Part shown: in pieces, positions 48,905 through 57,851 of the stretch
How the letters are laid out: each line of letters opens with the position of its first letter
Numbering within the stretch: position 1 is the stretch's first letter
DNA from: Rhytidiadelphus loreus
Taxonomy: Eukaryota; Streptophyta; Bryopsida; Hypnales; Hylocomiaceae
Direction of reading: 5' to 3'
Length of the DNA: 64,000 nucleotides
Assembly: GCA_947034895.1 (NCBI GenBank)
Contig: OX344764.1
Location: 16,368,001 to 16,432,000, forward strand
Notes under the pieces: model-generated
What the model saw: only the letters and a program-made list of their open reading frames with translations
What the model was told of the DNA's origin: nothing
Database searches by the model: none
Made by a program: the position numbers and the translations under genes

Positions 48905-49644
48905 TCAAGAAGCGCAGAGTTTCTGCCAGGACAACAAAATATAAGTAAAAATGAATAACCTCAAAAACATTCAGGCATTTCTCTAGTAAAACCTAAACTA
49001 CATTTGGTTGCAAGGTATTAAACATAGGGGAAGCTGATGCTTCTATAAGCCCAGGTTAAATGCTTCGATTAGCACCCAAACCACTAAAATAGTGCTATAA
49101 GTTAACCTCTAAGTGACAAGTCAAAAAGAGCAAAAACTTTGGAATCTAACATGCAATCATAGGAACTTTCAAAGTTGTGATTTCTTTGATTCATTTTGTT
49201 ACCTTCCCTAACGCTTCTTAACTGATTTCTTTGGACCCCAAACCACAGAATCCAGAGAGCCAAAAATATTCTCCAAACTGCATATAAGCTATAACCACGA
49301 AAGTCTACTTTCGAATCCAACAGTCTGTCCGGAGCAACATTCCATACTTCCTTCTATGATTCAAAGATGTCAGGTATGCTTTTCTTCTTTATCAAGTGGT
49401 ACACTTGTTCCTGCCCTGAAACTTCTTAAAATGATATGCTTGAACTAATCGATCTGGAAGCGAGTCACTTTTTTTGCAATTTGGGAACCTACTGTAGGTA
49501 TTAATTAAGGACTTTTGTGACTCAAAACCCCAAAGTTGGACCCCATACCTCCAATGCCATAGCGAGACGTAAGAGAGTGGCCTCTTGCCACGGTCGTCCA
49601 ATTAGCTGCAACCCGACTGGCAATCCCTTGGAATCATGACCCAC
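48905..49644 (-). pseudogene. C-terminal remnant of an amidase (FAAH-like)
   Basis: Exon 49644-49549 (32 codons) reads VGHDSKGLPVGLQLIGRPWQ then EATLLRLAMALE, the standard C-terminal motif of amidase-signature enzymes such as plant fatty acid amide hydrolase. It joins in phase 0 to a tiny last exon 48922-48905 (KLCAS, then TGA). Both borders are GT/AG. No other amidase exon, and none of the Ser-Ser-Lys catalytic region, can be found upstream: within 160 bp there is a poly-C tract, then a tRNA and TTAA elements. So this is a truncated tail, or the gene end after a very long intron extending beyond what I can read. Confidence 0.8.
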
Positions 49645-49698
49645 CTGCAATTTCCACACAAGGAGAAAAGACAGGCTATGAAGGTCCGATCCAAAATT

Positions 49699-49711
49699 CC
49701 CCCCCCCCCCC
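49699..49711. repeat. Poly-C run of 13
   Basis: Thirteen C in a row, between the amidase exon and the tRNA. Unstable in copying and sequencing; it is a possible assembly weak point. Confidence 0.95.
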
Positions 49712-49806
49712 GACCCGAGGGAGCCTTGTTGAAAAAGTAAAGGCTAAGTACGCTACAGAGAGACGGTTGCTCATCTCGCCTGGTGTCACTACCAGAGCCC
49801 TGCCCA

Positions 49807-49887
49807 GTCGATATGGCCGAGTTGGTCTAAGGCGCCAGTTTCAGGTACTGGTCCGAAAGGGCGTGGGTTCGAATCCCACTGTCGACA
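49807..49887 (+). tRNA. tRNA-Leu (anticodon CAG)
   Basis: All arms can be drawn. Acceptor GTCGATA pairs with TGTCGAC (one G-T), discriminator A at 49887. The D arm is GGCCGAGTTGGTCTAAGGC. Anticodon stem CCAGT/ACTGG closes the loop TTCAGGT, giving CAG, which reads CUG Leu. A class II variable arm (GTCCGAAAGGGC) precedes the T arm TGGGTTCGAATCCCA. No intron, no encoded CCA. T runs follow at 49889-49892 and 49903-49908 as Pol III stop signals. Internal A and B boxes are intact, so the gene is probably active. Confidence 0.96.
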
Positions 49888-49908
49888 ATTTTACATTTGC
49901 TATTTTTT
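49888..49908 (+). terminator. Pol III terminator of tRNA-Leu
   Basis: TTTT at 49889 and TTTTTT at 49903, directly after the tRNA. Confidence 0.7.
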
Positions 49909-49997
49909 ATATTTTGAAGGATTTAATCAACCACTATGAGCGTTACAGCTGATGGAAACCTGAAACACACTTAAAAAAACCCTCCGAGTGAGCATGT

Positions 49998-50049
49998 TTA
50001 ACCCTTAAACATCAAGGAGGACGTTTGGCGCCCAACGTTCAAGGGTTAA
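49998..50049. mobile_element. Minimal TTAA element (52 bp)
   Basis: TTAACCCTTAAAC at the left, GTTCAAGGGTTAA at the right: a TTAA-bounded inverted repeat with about 25 bp between. Its right TTAA (50046-50049) is also the left TTAA of the family A element that follows. It may be the remnant of an internally deleted element. Confidence 0.5.
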
Positions 50050-51023
50050 CCCTAGACCGCCCATGGCTGTTTTGGATAAAAAACATCCTAGCTTTTTGAA
50101 GTGTTATAAATCTAAATGTGACTCAGTAATAAAGATCTTAATCGTACAATCATGTAGTAAACATGTTGTAGATGTCATGAATCAAATTTGAAGTCATTTG
50201 ACCATATAGATTGCAGGATTATAATGTTTTAGTGTTTAAAAAGAATGCTGAAATTTTCCTAAAAACACATTTAGAGGTCAAATTTGATTTCTAAACCTAA
50301 TGAAATGAAAAAACTTTAAACTACAAAGTGATTCAAAACCAGGATACAAACACATTGGTGAAAAAAAATATCATTCAATTGACTCAATGTGTTTGCAAAA
50401 TGGCTTGCAAATGTCAAAAATAGGCAAGAAAAGTTGCAAAAAACACATCTAGGGCTGAACCGCCTTCTACTAAAATGCTTCTCAGTCATTCATAAATTCT
50501 TGTATTGATATGAAAATTTAGCCACCCAAACTAGACTAGTATGCGCAACTTTCACAATTTTTATTTATTGAAAATGGACATTTTATGAAGAAGATACAAG
50601 CCGCCGAAGTTCACTATAGTCCATAAATGGCAGGATTTTGAATTTCGAATTGCTCCCAAACATTCAAAACAACTTGGATTGACATGAAAATTTCACCACA
50701 ATAACTAGAATTCAAGGGAAACACAACGCAACAAATTTTATTGAAATCAAACATTGGATGAAGGAGATACAAGCCCCTGAAGTTGCAGCCATGAAGTGCA
50801 CTTTGGTGAATCAAATTGAGCCTGTGAACTTTGATTGGCTTCCTGAAAATCATTACCTCTTGGATTGATCTAAAAATTTTAACACACAAACTAGAAGAAA
50901 AGGCACAACTTTTCCAACAAGTTTTATTAAATTTGGACATCGGATGCAAAAGTTACAGTACTTTGAATTTAACTTAAAACTATGTGAGGACACTTTTTGT
51001 CCTCTTGGGCGGTCTAGGGTTAA
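50046..51023. mobile_element. TTAA-flanked TIR element, family A, copy 2
   Basis: Same family as 5028-6004 but inverted; 978 bp with both TTAA, TIR CCCTAGACCGCCCA perfect at both ends. Differences from copy 1 are scattered substitutions, so both moved fairly recently. Non-coding. Confidence 0.85.
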
Positions 51024-52171
51024 AGGATGAAGAGGTGACCTTGGAAATCATTCCTTTTCATTACCATGTCATGGGCTTTAGAAATAGCAAAAGCACTCAT
51101 TGGAAGTCAAACCACTCTAAAAGACATTCCCTTTTCACAACAAAATTTTGAAGATGAATGGTTGCACTTCCGTCCCTCGCAGAGAGATTCTTTGTCATTC
51201 ATCCGCTGAAAAATGTCCTCCGCATTGTTTATGGGTTAAGGTAACTACAACTAAAATGGCACACTAGAGATTCTTGCCTAAATTGTATTTCCATTATTCA
51301 TGAGACTCTATAATCACTTTTAGAAACATCTATTTTTAGCACATTTATTTTCAATACTTTGAAAACTTGTAGTTTGTTCATATGGTGTTCAAAAAATGTA
51401 TTTTAAGAGAATCTGGAATCTCCTTTTTACAACCAAAATGACCCCACAAAAGTTTTCCAATATAATAATGGGAACCATGCTGAATTGCTTATTTGTGTGA
51501 TTTTAGGTGTAGTTATCTTATCCAAAATCAAGGATGGTTCTCAACTTCAGAGCAATACATGTAATTTGACCCAGTTTATACTAATCATGGGGCCATGTGG
51601 AAAACCAACCCGATTTGTATGAATTTGGCCCTTCAATCTGGCCCTTGTTCAATACTTTGGCCCTAATTAATATAAAGTAGTGAGGCCTAATTTAGGAGCT
51701 TGATTTCCGGATGTTTTCATATGCAAATGTAATGCATAGAACATTCTAAATTGTTATTGGGAACCATCAATAGTGTGAATACTTATTGGAACACTAAGAG
51801 CAAGTAAGCCAAGAAAGTTTGGGGTTGCAACAAATCGCATCAAATTGCCTACTCCACAAAAATAAAATTATCATGCACTAACTTAGATTTAGTTCACACT
51901 ACCACAACACTGAACTTCCATGAAACCACACTTTGCCAAGTGTAAGAGCCACTATAGATAGTCAAGTAGATAGTACATATAGATTGAAGCAACAAGCCTA
52001 ACCCTTGAGTGCTCTAGTGCCTTAAATTTGGCCTTTGAATTGAAAAAAAGTTCCCTTGGTGGCAATAGGGTAGTGGAGGAGATGGCTAAATAGACAGATA
52101 TGTACACCTCTTAGTTAGGTACCGATTGCTCAAAGCACACAAATGGTAGCCTTCATTGGGTTCCACCTTCT
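51024..52171. other. Intergenic stretch, no gene seen
   Basis: AT-rich. May include decayed 5' sequence of the piggyBac relic, but I cannot read transposase before about 52172. Confidence 0.4.
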
Positions 52172-54040
52172 TCCTTGAAAATGCTTGCATTTGTAGGTGT
52201 GACCATTCTCATGGGTATCAAGTTGATGACCATCATATGAGACTATTGGAAGCGGAATGAATAATTCCGATCCAATGCTCCTTAATACCCCGAGTATTCA
52301 CACACAACTGCTTTGAATCTTTTTTATGGTGTTGGCATCTTGTGAGTAATGAGACAATAGAGAGTGACTAAAAGTCTTTGCAATATAACAAACTTGCAAA
52401 ATCAAGGTGGATCATAGACAACTTTGTGACAAAGAGTCTAACATTGTATCACTATAAGAAACCCACGTTTTTGCCTATGTTTGACTACTGACCTACGATG
52501 TCCGACAAAACATGAAGATGTTAAAGGGAAATTGGTCCAAAAAGGTAGATTTTGTAGACGTTGCAGAGAACATTGGCATGTTACTATAAAAACAAGTTGA
52601 TGTTATCACCGACATTGACGTTTTATTTGACATAACTGAAGACATTATGATGTTTTTTGAATTGTCCAAAAAAATATAGATTGCCACGTTAACGAGAAGA
52701 TTTATTTTTACTATGGATAAGTTAGTGAAAATTATTGCAATTTAAGATAAAAGGTTGAACAAATGTGAAAATCTAAGGGAAAGGGCAGCCACAAAGTATG
52801 CTTTATAAAAATAAAAGGAAATTGATGGATGTACTTCATAGATAAAAAGAGAATGTCCTTATACAAGTGGGGTGGTAGAAAGTGAAACAATCCATATGGG
52901 ATATGTAAAACAAAAATTGAATTCAATGTAAAATGTGTAAAACAATATTTTCATGTCGTAAACAATGAGCATATGTCTAAAATGATGTCTACATGTTTTG
53001 CAATCAAGTTTCCATGTTAAAATTATCCCATATCCTTTGTTTAGGCAAAGGGTAAATCTCAATATAAATACATCCTCTCCACCCTTTATTCTTATTAACT
53101 TTCAATGAAGGAATTCCTTCATTTTATCATCAAAAACATTTGTGGTGGTAGATGGTAAGTTTTCTTTGATTTTTATTGAATTCAAAAAAAATTCTTGTTT
53201 TTATTTTATTTTAAATAATAATTTTTCATTGACCCTATCCTATGGATATGGTATGCCCCAATTAATGTCTCAAAAAACATCTAGATGTCTAAGTTGATTT
53301 CTCAAAAAACAAAATTAAAATTTTGAGATGGCATGAAAGTGTGTTGACTAGGCATGCCACATTACTCTCATTGGTTACCATGTCACTTTTCCCGCCACCA
53401 CATTAAATGCCATGCCAAGTGTCATGGACAGGCTGGATGAAAAAAATTCCCGCTTGGCTCTTTTTTTTTGTATAGTGCTTATGTGGCGTCCACATGTTGC
53501 ACTGTGGGGAATTTGGAAAACCATGTTTTTTGCCATGTAACCCATGTTAGAGGAAAAAGAAGGTGTGTTTTTGCAAATTTTGGCACATTTTTGGCCCGTC
53601 AATCATAACAAATTTTATGAGACATCTACGGAGATCCTTTCTATGTTAAATGGAACGCAAGGACTTATTTTCTTAGACATAAAAAAAACTTGATTTTCTT
53701 ATAGAGGTACAACCCAAAGAAATTCATAACTTGTGATGAGATTATGGTCACTTATTAGGGCCATTACTCTGATTTTTGGCATTACATGCCAGCTAAACCT
53801 ACAAAATATGGATTCAAATTCCTTCCAACTATATACAATTCTTCGTGATATATTTATAATCGTTTGCCCTATATGGAAGTATTTAAAGTTCTTGAGTCCA
53901 AGCAAGGTGAACAAATTGTGCATGAACCTACAATGGGCTTGGATGACATTGGGTACACAGTTGTTTTTGACAACTTCTTCACATTACCTAAGTTGTTTGA
54001 GGACTTGTATAGGCAGCAGTGCTATTTTGTGAGCTTATGA
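52172..54040 (+). pseudogene. piggyBac-type transposase relic, split by an insertion
   Basis: A piggyBac transposase cuts and pastes TTAA-flanked elements. Part 1 (52172-52448) reads SLKMLAFVGVTILMGIKL, DYW, then after a frame change WHLVSNETIESD, SLQYNKLAKSRWIIDNF. Part 2 (53707-54040) reads on in one frame: YNPKKFITCDEIMV, a stop, MPAKPTKYGFKF, a stop, YIYNRLPYMEVFK, DDIGYTVVFDNFFTLPKLFE. These follow the order of the family domain (DDE_Tnp_1_7): the 'fiGi..lMG' segment, 'K.R.liD.F', 'Y.P....iDE.mv..kG', 'PKKYG.K' and 'DN.FTS..L'. The second catalytic Asp is present (53969); the first is Tyr (TAC at 53834). In-frame stops at 52238, 52262, 52283, 53759 and 53843-53845 region, and the insertion, show a dead copy. 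The C-terminal third is missing. Confidence 0.9.
52450..53706. mobile_element. CACTA-type element inside the piggyBac relic
   Basis: Left end CACTATAAGAAACCC; right end, inverted, CTCTATAAGAAAATC, like CACTA TIRs (one base of the terminal CACTA changed on the right). Flanking GTA on both sides (52446-52448 and 53707-53709) fits the 3-bp target duplication of CACTA elements, with one extra T at 52449. Removing the insert and one GTA rejoins the transposase in frame (TLY|NPKKF). About 1257 bp; inside I see no transposase, only AT-rich sequence with ATGTCTACATG-like motifs, so it is non-autonomous. Confidence 0.7.
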
Positions 54041-54707
54041 GTATGAGCTTGTGAGTATGAACCTTTGAGCATTGAGCATGGATTATGTGAGTGTTGAACC
54101 TAGAAATTTGAAGAAGTACAAGAAAACTTAATAATAATCCTAATAATAGATTTTATCTAAACAATTTGGCCAAAATTTATTATTTTTAGTAAATTTTAGT
54201 ACCTATTACTACTGACCTATTACCATGGTTATGTAAAATTCACATGAAAGTTATAATTTCCAGTGTTGTCTAAAATATTAGAAGTATACATTTTAAAAAT
54301 GATGAACTTAATTGATGTGAAAGATGAATGGAGATGGAAATAAGTTTGTATAGAATATTGGTTGATCATTGTCCTATAGTAATGTGGGTCTTGTTGGGGC
54401 TAATATGAAAATACCAATAATTTTCTTTGGATGCATTGTTATTGAACTTGTTTAAATTTTAGAAAAAAATGTTGATGAAAACTATTATCTTGTAGTAGTG
54501 TAGGTCCTCTCAAGTCCAATAGAAGGTACCTACACTTCTGCCTTGATCGGACTTATTAAGATTTTGGAAGAAAATATTTGATTGACAAGGATTATTTTTG
54601 TAAAGATTGAGCTCATTTTCACCAAATTGTTGATTAGTTGGTCATTGTCCACTTATAGAACCTCCAAAGGTCCAACTCTTCTAACTTTGATCAAATGGTT
54701 GTTTGGT
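54041..54707. other. AT-rich stretch after the transposase relic
   Basis: No continuing piggyBac reading and no element end found. Nothing else supportable. Confidence 0.4.
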
Positions 54708-54866
54708 TAATCACTCCCCTCTTGTTGCTTGGGTCTCCTCGATGCCAAGGGGAGCCCCCTTGTAGCGAGAAAAATTAATTAATCAATTAATTTTTCCTTT
54801 TTTTTCCATTGCCAGGGGGCTCCCCTCGGCACCAAGGGGACCCAAGCAACAAGAAGGGAGTGATTA
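54708..54866. repeat. GC-rich hairpin with about 55-bp arms
   Basis: The left arm holds TTGTTGCTTGGGTC and AAGGGGAGCCCCCTTG; the right arm holds the inverse CAGGGGGCTCCCCTCGGCACC and GGACCCAAGCAACAA. The loop is about 45 bp of A and T. A MITE or hairpin RNA locus is possible; no target duplication is evident. Confidence 0.8.
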
Positions 54867-55618
54867 TAATTTCAATAGAATAACCTCAGTTGATTTCAAA
54901 CAAATCTTATTTAATAACTGTTTGTTTTTCTTTTTAAAATTTAGCAAAGTTTGATAAGTGGCACATCAAGGTTGTTCAAGGGACCACAATAATAGGTCCA
55001 TGTTAATAGGTTCATGGTAATAGTTACTAAAATTTACCAAAAAGAATAAATTTTGACTAGAATTTTTAAATGGAATCTCTAAAAAATTATATCTTCACAT
55101 GGTCATAAGCTTACACTTTTAGGCTCACAAAATAGCAACCGTAGTTCTTTGCTAAGCAGTTGAAAGGTTTAAATGTCTACAATTAGAATGAGGTTATTGT
55201 GAAGTTTTTAAGACACAACCCTATTAATAATGTTTTCTTTTTCTTTTGTTCAATCTCACTATAATTAAACAAAATTATTATATTATAAAGAACATGAAGA
55301 GTGGAATCACTATGCATTTGATTGGGCAAAAATCAATTAATAGTTTAATAGCAAAGGACATCTTGTGCATTTTAGTTACCTCACCAACAATTAGCTTCAA
55401 CTTACAAAGGTATTGATCAAATTCTTCATGTTGACTCATAGAAACATTAGGAGGGAAATAAATAGATGTTCTCAGTTAGATGATCCCAAAAAAACTTTGT
55501 AGATTAACTTTTGCAAAAACATGATAAGCAACTCCATTTTGTAAGCATTAATGGACCACAAAGATTAAAATTTTGCGTAATCAGAAAGACATAAAAATGA
55601 AGCCTATAATTTTGAGTG
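54867..55618. other. AT-rich intergenic stretch, no gene seen
   Basis: No supportable gene or element. Confidence 0.45.
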
Positions 55619-56251
55619 TTAACCCCTATTAAATGTCAAGGCCTGTTTTGAGCTTCTTGGAATTTGCTCTAAATTGAACAAAATGCCAACATTTTGATAT
55701 CAATTTTTTTTGAATTGTAACCATACAAATTCAAATTAGACATGTTAGAGATCTTATAGGAAAAGAAAACACAACAATATCACTTATGGAGTGAAAGATT
55801 ATAATGTTTGACCATGAGGATGTTAAAATTGCAAAAGTGATGTGAAGTCTTTCATTCCTCTTTTTACAAGTCAAATCTAAAAAGTTGGTGACCAAAAAAA
55901 TATGAGGTTAAAGGGCCTAAAATGTATAACCCCACTCAATTTATGGCTTCTCAAAATCTACTCTATAATTTTTTTAAACGAATTTTGAATGTGATATTTT
56001 CCCCAAGATCTAGTGTATTTGAGGCTCATATCCAAGAGCTCTCAACACTATGGAAAGTCAAGATTGCAATGGGTACCCTTGCACAAAATCTTGAATAGAA
56101 AAATCACCATCATTAATTTTCAAAATTGGATTTTTGATGCTAAAAATAGAATTCAAGAAGAACTTTCCAAAATAGAAACTTGGTTAGATTTTATTTAACT
56201 TCAAAATTTTGCAAACACCAGATTTGGGTGCCTTGGGCATTTAGGGGTTAA
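55619..56251. mobile_element. Family C TTAA element, copy 2
   Basis: Begins TTAACCCCTATTAAATGTCA and ends GCCTTGGGCATTTAGGGGTTAA-like sequence (CCTTGGGCATTTAGGGG then TTAA). 633 bp, opposite orientation to 12793-13445, interior clearly related (AAATCAAATTTGAAAATG/its inverse; TGATCAAACATTATAATC/its inverse). Non-coding. Confidence 0.75.
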
Positions 56252-57634
56252 AGGAAATTATGAAGAACACCCTACCCATTACTTGCAAACATCACAATCA
56301 TACGACTACTACCTCTTATTAATTTCCCTTCAATGTCTCTTTCTATCCTTTACAAATTCTATTCCAAGTTCTTTTGGTTTAGGCTGAAGTAGTAGCATCA
56401 GTGCAGACTAATGGTTTATATAGCAAACTTAAACTCTTCCTTTCTTAGTATAAGCATGGTTTCCTAAACAATGTTTTAGACTACTGGTAAAGACATTAGC
56501 CATTAGGGGAGATTCCTGCATTTTAAGAGACTGTGGGTTCCTGGACTGCGGGAACGTTGTGGGAATGCTGATCTAATGTGGCCAGGAGACGGCCACATCA
56601 GATATTATTTTTTAATATATTATTTTTTTAATTTTTTAATTTTTTTAATTTTTTTAATTTTTAATTAATAATTTAATTTTAAAAAATTAATTTTTTATTA
56701 TCATTATTATATTTTGACTTTACAGGTTTGGTTCCCAGCAATGGGAATAGCCCTGAAACAGTCTCCCAAGTAGTTGAAATCTCCCTTGATGTAGTTCTTG
56801 AGGTTTAGTGAATGTGTTCAAGCTGGATTTATGGTTTACTTTATTAGCTATGGTTGTGGGTTACTAAATAAGCACTCACGCTTCCTTAATAACATTATAG
56901 CAAAGTTTATTAAAATATCCCATAGTGAAATCCAATTGTGGTTCTTTTGACCATAAATTTATTTTTCATTGTGCGACTACCCATTTAAATTTTTTTGAGG
57001 TGTAGAATATATTGTTGGAAAGTTCTTGAAAATGAGGCAAATTCTTAAGATATTTTTGTCACTGATTCAGAAAGAACATTCTTTCTTTTTTCCATTGATA
57101 TATTACATGATATTCCTTGAAGCTTCCTCAATGAGAATTAATTGAGTGATGAAGAATTAATTGAGTGATTTTGGGTCAAAAATAAGGCTCATCATCTACT
57201 AAGGGGATGGTTGAGCTTTTAGGAGTTGAAGACATAATGCTAGTAAAGTAGAGCATCCCTTTCTCAAAACCTTCTCCATTCTTGAGCCTTATTTTTGACC
57301 CAAAATCAATCCATTTCACAATTCAATTTTGATGAAGTATACTTACCTTTAGAGATGTTGATAGGCTCATCCCTTGGGATTCTTACTTTTCAAAAAAATC
57401 AATGATTTTCATACATGTATAGGGATACAAATAGCGTGTAGCTACGACATTTCACTTCAAATATTCATAGAAAATTCAAAAGAAACAATTTTGAGATAAT
57501 TTTTTCCTCTTGATTAAAAGACTAATCAAGACAACTGATTAATCAATCATGACTGTTGGAAGACAAATTTCTTAAAGGGACGGGAATAGGTTCGGTTATC
57601 TTACATGACTATTTTCAGTACCATCAAATGAATT
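56252..57634. other. Intergenic stretch; low complexity and a hairpin
   Basis: At 56610-56705 it is almost only A and T. At 57166-57190 and 57292-57309 GATTTTGGGTCAAAAATAAG and its inverse face each other across about 100 bp. No gene seen. The end probably carries YbaK promoter sequence. Confidence 0.5.
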
Positions 57635-57851
57635 TCATCCATCAAATGATAGGATGACGAATCCCCTCAAGTTCAGTTGACGATCCTCTGCATTCAGAGT
57701 TTTAGGGTTTGTGCCGACACGAGCCGACGGTATTCAAACTTCAAGTATTTACATTGATTCGATCAAGCTTATGAAATTACGTTCTTGTTATGAATTTGTT
57801 GATTTGTGGTCATTGAACACGTTAATTCATCAGTGATTTGCTTCTTCTGAA

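Noticed and set aside
49767..49952. 61-codon ORF over the tRNA
   Set aside because: It is a by-product of the tRNA-Leu gene.
53462..53479. TTTTTTTTGTATAGTG as the right end of the CACTA element
   Set aside because: No target duplication there; the end at 53706 gives a better TIR match, a GTA duplication and restores the transposase reading.
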